From Protopterus annectens (taxonomy: Eukaryota > Chordata > Ceratodontiformes > Protopteridae), in NCBI RefSeq assembly GCF_019279795.1, contig NC_056745.1, positions 1,488,052,757 to 1,488,116,756 on the forward strand: 64,000 nt of DNA, read 5' to 3'. This document shows, piece after piece, positions 11,176 to 22,399 of this stretch (the stretch's first letter is position 1; each line of letters opens with the position of its first letter). The notes beneath the pieces were generated by a model. That model made no database searches and was not told where the DNA came from. It saw only the letters and a program-made list of their open reading frames with translations. The position numbers were made by a program, and so were the translations under genes.

Positions 11176-12290
11176 TATGGGATTGGGTGTCGTGTCAACT
11201 GTTGCAATCTTTCTCACTTCAATGCCATTGTCCCACCTTCTTTAACATTCTTGCCTGAGTGTTGCAGGTCTTCTCTCACACAATCCATCCACTTCTGTGC
11301 TGGATGTCCTTGTTTACTCTTGACTTCTTCCTGTCTGTTCCAAATCTTCTTCATCAGATTGACTTTTGGCTTCCTGCACATATGGCTGAACCACTATAAT
11401 TTGTTCTCTTTCATTTTCGCAGCAACCAGAGCTACTTGGGCTTCTGCTCTGATGTTTTAATTTCTTCTTCTGTCTCACAGGGTGCATCCTACTGCCCATC
11501 TCAAGCTCTTTGTCTCCATCGCCTGTATCTCCTACAACTGTTCTGCTTTTACTTCCCAGGTTTCTGTACCATACAGTAGAACTGGTTGTTCCACTGTTTT
11601 GTACGCCTTACTTGTCAATGTCTTTGGCATTCTTCGATCACCCATTACCTCTGACATTCTGTGCCAGGTGGCTGCAGCCCCTCTGATTCTAGCTTTAACT
11701 TCTTCATACAGAAGCTGCTGGAAGTTCTCCTTCTCCTGTTTTAATGTCCTCAGGACTGGTGAGCAGAGTTTTGGTGGCATCCGTTATGAAGGGTATCTGA
11801 TGACTATCTTCTTTACCTTTCTGACTTTGTCTTGCAACCTGATAAAGTTTCTTAGTGTCATCTAGTGAGTCACTTTCCAGAAGTTGGTAGAGTACCTCTG
11901 ACGCCTTGTTCTTTGATGTTGCAACCACTCCATTAGCCTTTTTATTAGCCAACCAGTATTCCTTCATCACTCGATCTGCCTTTTCTGTTTCTCACTTGTT
12001 CCTTTTCTCCTTAACTTCCTGGACTTCTGCATTCCACTACCCTGTTTCCTTATGTCCCTTACTTCCATACCTGGTTAAGTCATTGGCTGTTTTATTGCCC
12101 TCACAAATGCTGTTTTGAGGTGTTTCCATTCTTTAGCTCCACATATTTCCTCTTCTTCCGGAGGTGCTAGAGCCGAGTAATTCTGTGAACTCCTGTGCTT
12201 TCTCTCCAGTTAACTTCCAGGTCTTCAGCGAGGATTCTGCATTCAGTCTCGTTCAAAAATCATGGAGTGCAAGAAGATGTGACAGAGAGG
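11176..12290 (-). pseudogene. RTE-like LINE ORF2 relic missing its RT domain
   Basis: On the minus strand, 12290 to about 11800 reads as the segment between endonuclease and RT: WNAEVQEV, then EYWLANKKA, then KKLYQVARQSQKGKED and TDATKTLLTSPED. Near 11760 it switches to the C-terminal end of the same kind of protein: EVKARIRGAAATWHRMSEV, DRRMPKTLTSKAYKTV, VLLYGTETW, and finally GHPAQKWMDCVREDLQ at about 11250. The RT palm that should lie between these parts is absent, so this is an internally deleted copy. Stops and shifts occur throughout. The RTE assignment rests on the VLLYGxExW and C-terminal WxxxVREDL-type motifs. Confidence 0.75.
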
Positions 12291-13375
12291 ATAGCAATAA
12301 TTACAACAATATCAGTTTTAGAGAAAAGAAGACTGAATAAAATGTAGAAATTAAAGATAAGAGGAAGTTATGGATAAAAGATCCAAAATACTTAAATCTG
12401 GAAAAGTGTGTGTGAGATCTGAGACTGAAGTACTGGACAGTTTCAGAAGCAAGTGACTCAGACTTTTATTCATTTTGGTAGGTCATTAGCTAAGGAATCT
12501 GGATTTTTATTGCTGTATTATGAAGTTTTTTATAAATATGAATTTGACACTGATATACATGTATAAATTTGTATGAAAACATTGTCATGCTCTGATATTC
12601 TGTGTAGCTTTAGGATTTTGTTAGACAATATTTAGATTAATTATTTTCTGAACTGTATATTGCAAAACTGGGGGATAGCAATTTAGGTGTGTTTGAGGTT
12701 CGGAGTTCATTTATGGTATGTACATATATCTGTCATCTGGACCTATCATGGGATGTTCAGGCAGGCTAGCTTTTTGTTTGTTTCTTTTTATTTTTGATAA
12801 TGGATATGTTCAGGGGAAACAAGTTTAGAAAATATAAAGTTTATTAAAGCCATTTACTTGACTGCTATATTTTTCAGTATATCTGTAAGGATAAAAGTTA
12901 CAAGCTAACTTAGGGTGGCACTTGTGTGAGATAGATAAGTGCACAGAGCAAAAATAATTGTAAGAGGAGCAGTGAAAAAATGTTAGGGATGGACAGTTAC
13001 TGAATCTGAGATGTAAGCGGCTGGAGATGGGAAAAGGGAATGGCTGCAGCCTATCATATTTCAGGTGGGAATAAGTGACCAACATCCTCAGCTGCCAAGG
13101 GCAGAGAATGTTGACCAGGTCAGATTCTTGGTCCAAGGGCGCTGTGGACCTACCTCCAGAGGATCGGGTGTAAGAACAAAGTAAGGAGGAGAGGAGGTGG
13201 ATGGACAAGGACTTAGTGATGCATAATAACCCCATTAAAAGGAAGAGGGTAATGGCAGAATTGGTTAGGGAAGAGTTTGAGATGCTTTGTTTGTCAGCTA
13301 TTAATGGTTAAAAGGAGCAGAATTACAACATTTAAGATAAAGGTTTATCCTTGGTTAGGATAAGTTGTGTTAAAC
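12291..13375. other. Unassigned DNA
   Basis: AT-rich DNA at 12291-12840, then a purine-rich stretch. The 13020-13375 part may be 5' sequence of the adjoining LINE relic, but no motif proves it. Confidence 0.5.
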
Positions 13376-14690
13376 CCTCCTGGAACAATGTTAGATGCAA
13401 TTGTAACATTATTCCTGAAACAAAATGGAGATAGGAGAGATGGAAGGAATTACAAGCCTTTGTTCTTATGCAGTGTTGATACAAAGTTGTAAGTTAGGGA
13501 TCGAAGTTAAGGTTCGATACAAAGTTGTAAGTTAGGGGCCGATATAAAGTTGTAAGTTTGAGTCCATACAGTTAAACTAGATAGATTTTTACCTAAACTA
13601 GTTAGTAAGGAGCAGGCATGTTTTCTAAAAGGACATGTTCATTAACAGACAATTTGGGAATGTTGATTAATTTTAATAGGTTAGAGAGGGAGGTGACAAA
13701 AAGACAGGGGTTGTCTTTATGGACACACAAAAAGCTTTTCATAGTGTATCTTGGGATTTTATGTTTACATTATTTTGAAGGTAGCTGGGGGTGAGACCAT
13801 TATTTAGGTCACCATGTATGAGGTTGTGCTTTATGGAGGAATAATTGAGAAAATGGAAGTGCAGAGAGGTACATATCAGGGGAGTCCTCTATCCCCTGAT
13901 GCACATCAGGGGAGTCCTCTATCCCCTGGTACACATCAGGGAAGTCCTCTATCCCTGGTACACATCAGGGGAGTCCTCTATCCCCTGGTACATGTCAGGG
14001 GAGTCCTCTATCCTCTGGTACACATCAGGAGAGTCCTCTATCCCCTGGTACACATCAGGGGAGTCTTCTATCCCCTGGTACACATCAGGGAAGTCCTCTG
14101 TCCCCTGGTACACATCAGGGGAGTCTTCTATCCACTGGTACACATCAGGGGAGTCCTCTGTCCCCTGGTACACATCAGGGGAGTCCTCTGTCCCCTGGTA
14201 CACATCAGGGGAGTCCTCTGTCCCCTGGTACACATCAGGGGAGTCCTCTATCCCCTGGTACATATCAGGGGAGTCATCTATCCCCTGGTATACATCAGGA
14301 GAGTCCTCTATCCCCTAGTGTCTTTCTTTTTGTTGTGGAGGGCTCTAGGGCAGAGGGTAAGAAGGTTGTTAGGGACAGATACAAGCAAATTGATTAATAG
14401 TGGGATTTATCTTTTTGCAGATGACTGCATGCTGTTAATAGAAAATGTAGTAAAGCAACTAGCAGGAATTTTACAAGTATTTACTGATATGATCTGAGTA
14501 AAGAGGTGGGTTTTACACTCGTGACCTCAAAAAAATAGTTAGGTACATAAGAAGAATGCTGGGGAAGCAGTTAGGTTTCCTGAAAGTTTCAGGAGCAGAA
14601 ATGTGTAGGTTTTCAGGTTTACAAGTCAGTGCAGGATATAAGACAGAAAGGGAAGTGATGTAGCAAAAAAGTCATTCAGCTGTTGGATTC
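13376..14690 (+). pseudogene. L1/Tx1-like LINE reverse transcriptase relic
   Basis: Fragments follow RT order: IVTLFLKQNGDRRD (fingers), KLVSKEQACFLKGH near 13610 (EQAGF-GR type), FMDTQKAFHSVSWDFM near 13720 (motif A, usually LDAEKAFDxVxW), LYGG then GTYQGSPLSP at about 13870 (motif B, GxRQGCPLSP), and YLFADDCMLL near 14415 (motif C). Motif A has H where the second aspartate is expected. The QGSPLSP-coding segment is amplified into a 30-bp array. A 29-bp unit shifts the frame early in the array and a second slip after it restores the frame of FADD. Upstream, a short direct repeat (GATACAAAGTTGTAAGTTAG) further disrupts the gene. 5'-truncated and inactive. Confidence 0.75.
13868..14317 (+). 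repeat. 30-bp array derived from the RT motif GTxQGSPLSP
   Basis: About 15 units of GGTACACATCAGGGGAGTCC plus TCTATCCCCT, almost all 30 bp (one is 29 bp near 13930-13960). Read in the gene's frame each unit encodes GTHQGSPLSP, i.e. the RT motif itself. Variation is limited to a few positions. Confidence 0.95.
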
Positions 14691-14694
14691 TTGG

Positions 14695-15185
14695 GTGTAA
14701 AAAGTGATTTGGAACTCCCTCCCACCCACAATTACCTCCATACCATCATGCACCCACTTCAAAACTTTACTAAGAGCGCACCTAAAAACATGCTGGCTAT
14801 GCCCTTGCAACTCCCACTCTAATATCACCCACCCCATCCAACCACTACCTTTCGTTCCACCCCACTAACTACTTTGATTATAGCAAGCTCAGATGCTCAT
14901 AAGCCTAGTACTTATTATACAGCAGGAACTTCTTATTGTAACATTTGTTAATGTCTATTTTGCACTTCGCAGATAAAGATTCTAGTTGTCTACTGATGTA
15001 CTATGTTCTTCATCTGTAAATATGTTTGTAATTAATTGCTATGTTAAATTATTAATTGCTATGTAATCCAATGTAACTACTGTCTGTTTATTTTAACTGT
15101 GGAGTTTTTCTCCCTGGGCTCTGCTGAAAATGGACCTACGTCCAGTCGGACACTCCCGGTCAACAAATGTAAATAAATAAATAAA
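14695..15185 (+). pseudogene. L2-like LINE 3' end
   Basis: About 14703 onward reads VIWNSLPPTITSIPS then HFKTLLRAHLKTCW, the conserved C-terminus of LINE ORF2 proteins (WNSLPxxI...FKxxLKTHL). The 3' UTR follows, with CTGAAAATGGACC, GTCAACAAATG and a TAAATAAATAAATAAA tail. The tail matches minus-strand copies at 20340 and 26831. 5'-truncated. Confidence 0.8.
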
Positions 15186-15346
15186 GTAGGATTTTTGAGG
15201 GGGGAAAACTTAATTCACAAACTCATTCCACTTCATGTGATGTATTTAGCCAGGCATGTTCAGATTAGAAAACAGGGGAAGATTCTAAGAAAGATCCAGA
15301 CAGCATGTGATAGATCTATAGGGAAAGAAAGCAGGGGAATAACTGA

Positions 15347-15360
15347 CATGGATTGATTGT
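15347..15360. repeat. Target-site duplication, left (PLE dimer 1)
   Basis: CATGGATTGATTGT, identical to 17089-17102 and bracketing the inverted pair of Penelope-like copies. Confidence 0.8.
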
Positions 15361-16222
15361 GAAGGAAATCCAACGTCAAGACAGACTTCTTTATTAACAG
15401 AGCAAAGCTTTCAGGTCTACACCCTTTCTCAATACTAAAAGACAATTAAAATCAAAGCAGTTAAGTTTTTAAATGGGAGCAAACTCTACCACATGACTAC
15501 AGCCAGCCAATCATGTGAAAGTTATGAAACAAGAGTTCAATATGATAATATATCCGATTTATGCTCTATAATTTGTTCTTTTAATTTTATTGTGGTTTTA
15601 CCCACATAGAATGAAGGACATTTAATGCAGGTTGCCAAATAAACCACATTAACACTGGTACAGTTAGCTGTCACCTTAAAATTATAAACCATACCGGTAG
15701 TGGGGTGTTGGAAAATTTCACTGCCTTTACCTAATATATCAATACAACATGAACAATCCATACAATTGAAAGTGCCGATTCTCATTTCTATTTGTGGTGT
15801 AAATTTAGAGTTAAAATCCTTGTAACACAGTTTATATTTCAAGTTTCTCAAGTTCCTATATGAGAAATATGGTCTGGGGTCTAGTATTTCCTTAGCATCA
15901 GGTGAGGCCATTAAAATTCGCCAGTTCTTCTCTATAATTTGTTTTACTGAAGGACTTCTAACATTATATGTTGTAACATATCTAATTTTTTTCAGTTTCT
16001 GGTATATTATTCAGCATAGAACTGCTATATTTAGCTATTGCCCTAAAGATAGGTTTAAGTGTCGTTGTTCTCTCTTTTATAGCTCTATCACTTAACTCTA
16101 ACACTTGTTTGTGGTCATAACCACTTGTTAAAAATTCTGTTTTCATATCTTCCAACTGCGATAGAATATGAAGATATGAAGACAAAATTTTTAACAAGAC
16201 CATATTTCTCATCTCATCTAAA
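15361..16222 (-). pseudogene. Penelope-like element, left arm of head-to-head dimer 1
   Basis: Minus-strand PLE C-terminal region. The post-RT segment (HILSQLEDMKTEFLTSGYD, 16212-15982) is followed after a frameshift by the cysteine-bearing linker (FNCMDCSCCIDILGKG) and the start of a GIY-YIG nuclease (VVYLATCIKCPSFYVGKT). After KSDI the rest of the nuclease is deleted and the sequence jumps to the 3' UTR near 15540. The 3' end, including a TTAATAAAG segment, faces left. It is the same family as 16223-17088 but 5'-truncated at a different point, so this arm is longer at its 5' side. Confidence 0.9.
15408..15432 (-). ncRNA. Hammerhead-like motif, PLE dimer 1 left arm
   Basis: TTGAGAAAGG then GTGTAGACCTGAAAG resembles the hammerhead core order CTGANGA, stem II, GAAA (GGT/ACC stem). 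Degenerate; no cleavage site identified. Confidence 0.3.
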
Positions 16223-17088
16223 TTGTGTTACAAGGATTTTAACTCTAAATTTACACCACAGATAGAAATGAGAATCGGCACTTTCAATTGTATGGATTGT
16301 TCATGTTGTATTGATATATTAGGTAAAGGCAGTGAAATTTTCCGACACCCCACTACAGGTATGGTTTATAATTTTAAGGTGACAGCTAACTGTACCAGTG
16401 TTAATGTGGTTTATTTGGCAACCTGCATTAAATGTCTTTCATTCTATGTGGGTAAAACCACAAGAAAATTAAAAGAACAAATTATAGAACATAAATCGGA
16501 TATACGAAGGAATAATGAGAAAAACACATTATGAGCACTGACAATAGTCATAAGTTTAAGTTTAGAGTAATAGATGTAGCTTATAAATCCCTTGGGGGGG
16601 ATGATTTGAATAATTTACTTGAGACCAAAGAATATGAATGGATACTACGATTAGCTGCAGATGTTCCACCTGGTCTTAACACTGCTGTAACTTTAAAACC
16701 TATCTTGGTAAAATTGCAACACACTAGATTTTAAAGTTTTAAAGTGTTTTTTGTATTGAGTTTTTTACTTATATTTGAATATAAGAGTGTATTTATACAA
16801 AACATTGTTATTATACCAAAGTATAGTTCTTTTTTTATATATTTTTACATTTTTTATATCATATTGAACTCTTGTTTCATAATTATCACATGATTGGCTG
16901 GCTGTAGTCATGTGGTAGAATTTGCCTTCATTTAAAACTTAACTGCTTTGATGTTAATTGTGTTTTAGTATTGACAAAGGGTGTAGACCTGAAAGCTTTG
17001 CTATGTTAATAAAGAAGTGTTTCTTGACGTTGGATTTCCTTCTGATTTATACTGTCCTCCAGTTTTACAGCAAGGATCTTGGTTTGTT
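16223..17088 (+). pseudogene. Penelope-like element, right arm of head-to-head dimer 1
   Basis: Plus-strand copy of the same family, starting abruptly in the linker (LCYKDFNSKFTPQIEM). It reads through FNCMDCSCCIDI and the GIY-YIG segment VVYLATCIKC then SFYVGKTTRKLKEQ. A frameshift near 16530 precedes the nuclease C-terminus (LETKEYEWILRL, with the glutamate expected for the active site, then PPGLN). The 3' UTR has an AATAAA at about 17010 and the region around GTTGGATTTCCTTC. PLE proteins join an RT to this nuclease for target-primed integration; here the RT is missing. Confidence 0.9.
16971..16995 (+). ncRNA. Hammerhead-like motif, PLE dimer 1 right arm
   Basis: Counterpart of 15408-15432 (TTGACAAAGG then GTGTAGACCTGAAAG), lying upstream of AATAAA. 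Degenerate. Confidence 0.3.
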
Positions 17089-17102
17089 CATGGATTGATT
17101 GT
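17089..17102. repeat. Target-site duplication, right (PLE dimer 1)
   Basis: Identical 14 bp to 15347-15360. One TSD around both arms argues for a single integration event. Confidence 0.8.
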
Positions 17103-17202
17103 GATCAGGAAAAAGTGTATGGGGAAGTCGCTTCCTCAATGGCATAGGATCACAGGGAAGGTATTTAAAAAATGTAGCAACCCATGTAAGCTTGATGGAT
17201 GT

Positions 17203-17335
17203 GTGGGGCAGTAATGCAGATAGACCACATGTGGTGGGCATTAATGCAGATAGACTTCACATGTGGTGGGCATTAATGCAGATAGACCACATGTGGAGGG
17301 CATTAATGCAGATAGACCACATGTGGTGGGCATTT
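17203..17335. repeat. 30-bp tandem repeat, about 4.5 copies
   Basis: Unit GGTGGGCATTAATGCAGATA plus GACCACATGT; one copy has a 2-bp insertion. Confidence 0.9.
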
Positions 17336-17815
17336 GATGACATTAAAAAGGTGTGGATTCATGCTTTGGAGTTATGTATGCATCTTTAGGAATAATATAC
17401 CAACCAGATGGAATTTAGTTTATTTGGGCTTCGAATCTGGAACTTGATGGGGTTGATAGGAAAGGGTGGAACTGCAGAAAGTAGCAAAGCTTGTAAAGCC
17501 AGATAACGAGCTTGTAGAAGGAAGCTTGGCTCATATATTATCATATATCAAAAGAACCCATTAGTGGGAGAGAACTGGGTATGCAGGGAGTGGGGAATGG
17601 TTAGAGAGTAAACTCAAGGTCATGAAAGAAAGGCAGAATTGGAATGAGAATGCAAAATTCGGGGGAGTGGGATTAAAGTGGTGATTTCTGAATAGGGTAT
17701 GGGCTGGGGTGTTTAGCTAGGGCAAGAGGAGAACAAGGATGGTATTTAGCAAGATAAGCTGCAGGTTTGAAGGCTAGGTTGATAATTGATGGTGGCGGCT
17801 CAGAGGGATTTTTTT
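17336..17815. other. Unassigned DNA
   Basis: No gene, array or element boundary recognised. Confidence 0.5.
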
Positions 17816-18195
17816 ATGTTTTTTTTTCCTTTATTTGTATATTTTATCCTTTACTGACCAGGTTAGGCCCACATTGCTAGTGACCTGTTTTCAGGGTAGA
17901 CCTAATGTGGTGAATTTAGCCAGGGTATCAGGGAATTTCCCCTACTTATTTCAATAGGTGCTTTGGGATCTTTTACATCCACATGAGCGACCACCAACTC
18001 TGTCAGCTGGGAACTCAGTTTAACATCTCATCCATAGGATGACACACTCAGGAGTGCAGCACCATCCTAATGCTGCACTGCATTGTCAGTAATCCAATCA
18101 CCTGGAATGGGAACAGAACCCCACAGTCTTTGGGTTTTCTAGCATCAAAGGAAGGTGTACTAAATATTCAGCCACTGAGACTGCTAACTGTTTCT
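17816..18195 (-). mobile_element. tRNA-headed SINE
   Basis: On the minus strand a tRNA-like head (CAGTGGCTGAATATTTAGTA, then B-box-like GGGGTTCTGTTCCC) leads into GGATGAGATGTTAAACTGAG and GTAAAAGATCCCAAAGCACC. These are body motifs common to vertebrate SINEs with a GGATGAGA core. A related head occurs at 46805. The 3' end lies at about 17820. Confidence 0.75.
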
Positions 18196-18225
18196 GGAGT
18201 AGATGGGGAGCTGTATTTTATAATG

Positions 18226-18881
18226 TTAACAGCTGCATTTATATATGAAGTACACCCTAAGATATAAACAGCTACATGTATATGTGAGTACACCCTTAGA
18301 TATAAACAGGTGCATGTATATATGAAGTGCACCCTAATATATAAACAGCTACATTTATATATGAAGTGCATCCTAAGATATAAACAGCTACATTTATATA
18401 TGAAGTACACCCTAAGACATAAACAGATACATGTATATGTGAAGTATATCCTTAAATATAAACAAGTGCGTGTATATATGAAGTACACCCTAATATATAA
18501 ACAGCTACGTTTATATATGAAGTGCATCCTAAGATATAAACAGCTACATTTATATATGAAGTACACCCTAAGACATAGATACATGTATATGTGAAGTACA
18601 CCCTTAGATATAAACAGGTGCGTGTATATATATGAAGTGCAGCCTGATATATAAACAGCTACATTTATATATGAAGTACATCCTAAGATATAAACAGCTA
18701 CATTTATATATGAAGTACACCCTAAGATATAAACAGATACATGTATATGTGAAGTATATCCTTAGATATAAACAGGTGCGTGTATATATGAAGTACACCC
18801 TAATATATAAACAGCTACGTTTATATATGAAGTGCATCCTAAGATATAAACAGCTACATTTATATATGAAGTACACCCTAA
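18226..18881. repeat. 39-bp minisatellite with higher-order duplication
   Basis: About 17 units of GCTACATTTATATATGAAGT plus GCATCCTAAGATATAAACA. The order of unit variants in about 18310-18634 is repeated in about 18635-18881, so a multi-unit block was duplicated. 39 is a multiple of three, so tyrosine-rich frames open on both strands; they are artefacts. Confidence 0.95.
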
Positions 18882-19637
18882 CTGTAGTGCTATTTTTCCA
18901 TTAAAGTCATGCTTTACATATGAGTTTTCTTAAAAAAAAATCACAGTCACTTCAAAGGCTGCATATTGCATAGCTCTGCAGTTTTATTTTTACAAGATGG
19001 TGAGCTGAAGATGAGCATCTTAAAATATAAATTCATTGCTGTATTGTTTCCAAGAATTCACTTTTACAGTGGAATTAATAGCTTAGAAAAATGGCATCTT
19101 GGGATGGATTTAAATGCAGACCTCATTTAAAAGTGCACATTTCATTCTATTGTTGTGACTCATACCATTTTATTAGGTAATGCTTGGAATGACTGTTTCC
19201 TCATGTATCATCAGAAATGTAACTGTTTCTTTTCTTTTTTACTTTGGTTTTCTTCGGTAAAGTACCACCCGAGTTTCCTTTGTAGTCTCTATTTCTGCAT
19301 TGTAGACTCTGTAGTTTTTATGCACTGCTTTAGGATAGGATTTTCAGAAATGTATAAGGTTATACAATATCCGGAAGTCAGATTGTTCTGAAGTATAAAA
19401 TATAACAACTAAATTATATAGATAGTGCGGACTGCATCTACACTGATACAGATTTTGGTGTATATAATTGGATGAGATGGCTTTATAACATGTAAGACAT
19501 GCATTATCAAAGCTGATTAAATGGCTTAGTCACATAAGTTGAAAACAGTTATAAAAATAATATATCTGTACTGACTCAGCATTGTTTATTATACAGAATT
19601 ATACAGAATATGTGCAGAAAGAAAAGCAAAGAAGATT
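18882..19637. other. Unassigned AT-rich DNA
   Basis: No gene, RNA or element recognised. The short open frame at 19155-19391 has no recognisable motif. Confidence 0.5.
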
Positions 19638-20339
19638 GTACTTCCACTTATTACCACAGTTAAGTGTGCACTAATGCAGGGCTACTTCCACTTTTTGCCA
19701 CAGTTAAGTGTGCACTAATACAGAGCTACTTCCACTTATTACCACAGTTAAGTGTGCACTAATGCAGGGCTACTTCCACTTATTACCACAGTTAAGTGTG
19801 CACTAATACAGGGGTACTTCCACTTATTACCACAGTTAAGTGTGCACTAATGCAGGGTTACTTCCATTTATTACCACAGTTAAGTGTGCACTAATACAGG
19901 GCTACTTCCACTTATTACCACAGTTAAGTGTGCACTAATACAGGGCTACTTCCACTTATTACCACAGTTAAGTGTGCACTAATACAGGGCTACTTCCACT
20001 TATTACCACAGTTAAGTGTGCACTAATACAGGGGTACTTCCACTTATTACTACAGTTAAGTGTGCACTAATACAGGGCTACTTCCACTTATTACCACAGT
20101 TAAGTGTGCACCAATACAGGGCTACTTCCACTTATTACCATAGTTAAGTGTGCACTAATACAGGGCTACTTCCACTTATTACCACAGTTAAGTGTGCACT
20201 AATACAGGGGTACTTCCACTTATTACTACAGTTAAGTGTGCACTAATACAGGGGTACTTCCACTTATTACTACAGTTAAGTGTGCACTAATACAGGGGTA
20301 CTTCTACTTATTACCACAGTTAACTGTGCACTAATACAA

Positions 20340-21197
20340 TTTTTTATTTATTTATTTTATTTTACATTTGTTGACTGGGTTAGTCTAGCTGGATATATTT
20401 CCATTTTCAGTAGAGGCCCGGGGAGAAAAGCTCCACACAGATATACAAAAGTATAGAAATATTGTTACATGGCAAATAAAGGATTAATAAACAAAATAAA
20501 TCAGGTAATTGTTACATTCTAGAGATAAAAACACTTGAGGAAAGCTACAGTAAACATAATATTACTTAAGAAAGCTAAAACAAATGTAATACAGTAAGAA
20601 TTATATACAATTGTTCACATCAGGTAGAAGGATTTAAGTAATAAGTTGATTAGAGTTTAAATAGTGTCAGTCTTACTTACAAGACTAAGCATTTAAATGT
20701 TTGGAAGTTTGGTTACAAGAGGAAGAAACAGAGGTGACGAGGGTGGTTAGTCAGGGTTACTGCAAGGGCATAACCAGTGCATTTGGAAGTGTTTTTTAAG
20801 TTTTTTTTTAAAGAGTGGCAAGGATGTAATTAGAGTTATTTCATTGGGTAACAGGTTCCATTTTTCTTCCTGCTGTGTTGGTAAACAGAGAGTCACCAGC
20901 CGTATTATTAGACTTTGTTATGCTAGCAAGGAGTTTGCTAGAAGAACGTAGGGAGTTCAGATTATTATATGGGATTAAGAGCTTTGAGAGTATAGGGGTG
21001 TTATTGGGTTGGTAAAATATCTTGTGGGAAATTGTGAGTTGGGGGATTATCAGATGGTTTTGGAATTCCAGCCAGTCTAGTTGCCTAAGATTAAAACAGT
21101 GGTGGGTTCTGAAGGGATTGCCAGTAGCGAATCTGGCAATGTTATTATATGAAGTTGCTAATTTGTTAAGGTTAGTTTTCTTAAGGTTGGTAAAAAT
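20340..21197 (-). pseudogene. L2-like LINE 3' fragment inserted in the 44-bp array
   Basis: The minus strand from 21197 reads the LINE ORF2 C-terminus: NLKKTNLNKLATSYNNIARF, then RTHHCFNLRQLDWLEFQ, then SSSKLLASITKSNNTAGDSL, and past a stop a LFKKKLKKHFQMHWLCP-like end. The 3' UTR (CAGTCAACAAATG-like segment) and TAAA-rich tail end at about 20340. The array resumes on both sides within a unit, so the LINE jumped into an existing array. 5'-truncated. No clear TSD was resolved because the array itself is repetitive. Confidence 0.85.
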
Positions 21198-22399
21198 AGG
21201 GCTACTTCCACTTATTACCACAGTTGTGTGCACTAATACAGGGGTTCTTCCACTTATTACCACAGTTAAGTGAGCACTAATACAGGGCTACTTCCACTTA
21301 TTACCACAGTTAAGTGTGCACTAATACAGAGGTACTTCAACTTATTACCACAGTTAAGTGTGCACTAATGCAGGGGTACTTCCATTTTTTACCACAGTTA
21401 AGTGTGCACTAATACAGGGCTACTTCCACTTATTACCACAGTTAAGTGTGCACTAATGCAGGGCTGCTTCCACTTATTACCACAGTTAAGTGTGCACTAA
21501 TGCAGGGCTACTTCCACTTATTACCACAGTTAAATGTGCACTAATACAGGGGTGCTTCCACTTATTACCACAGTTAAGTGTGCACTAATACAGGGCTACT
21601 TCCACTTATTACCACAGTTAAGTGTGCACTAAAGCAGGGCTCCTTCCACTTATTACCACAGTTAAGTGTGCACTAATACAGGGCTACTTCCACTTATTAC
21701 CACAGTTAAGTGTGCACTAAAGCAGGGCTACTTCCACTTATTACCACAGTTAAGTGTGCACTAATACAGGGCTACTTCCACTTATTACCACAGTTAAGTG
21801 TGCACTAATACAGGGGTACTTCCACTTATTACCACAGTTAAGTGTGCACTAATACAGGGGTACTTCCACTTATTACCACAGTTAAGTGTGCACTAAAACA
21901 GGGGTACTTCACTTATTACCACAGTTAAGTGTGCACTAATGCAGGGGTACTTCCACTTTTTACCACAGTTAAGTGTGCACTAATACAGGGCTACTTCCAC
22001 TTATTACCACAGTTAAGTGTGCACTAATGCAGGGCTACTTTCACTTATTACCACAGTTTATTGTGCACTAATACAGGGCTACTTCTACTTATTACCAAAG
22101 TTAAGTGTGCACTAATGCAGGGCTACTTCCACTTATTACCACAGTTAAGTGTGCACTAATACAGGGGTACTACCATTTATTACCACAGTTAAGTGTGCAC
22201 TAATGCAGGGCTACTTCCACGTATTACCACTAAGTGTGCACTAATGCAGGGCTACATCCACTTATTACCACAGTTAAGTGTGCACTAATACAGGGGTACT
22301 ACCATTTATTACCACAGTTAAGTGTGCACTAATGAAGGGCTACTTCCACGTATTACCACTAAGTATGCACTAATGCAGGGCTATGTCCACTTTTTACCA

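Noticed and set aside
13845-14318. A 157-codon frame rich in SGESSIPWYT repeats and a minus-strand counterpart
   Set aside because: Alternative frames of the 30-bp array; only the frame giving QGSPLSP agrees with the flanking RT motifs.
18168-18904. Tyrosine/cysteine-rich frames resembling membrane or keratin-like proteins
   Set aside because: They arise from the 39-bp AT-rich tandem repeat on both strands.
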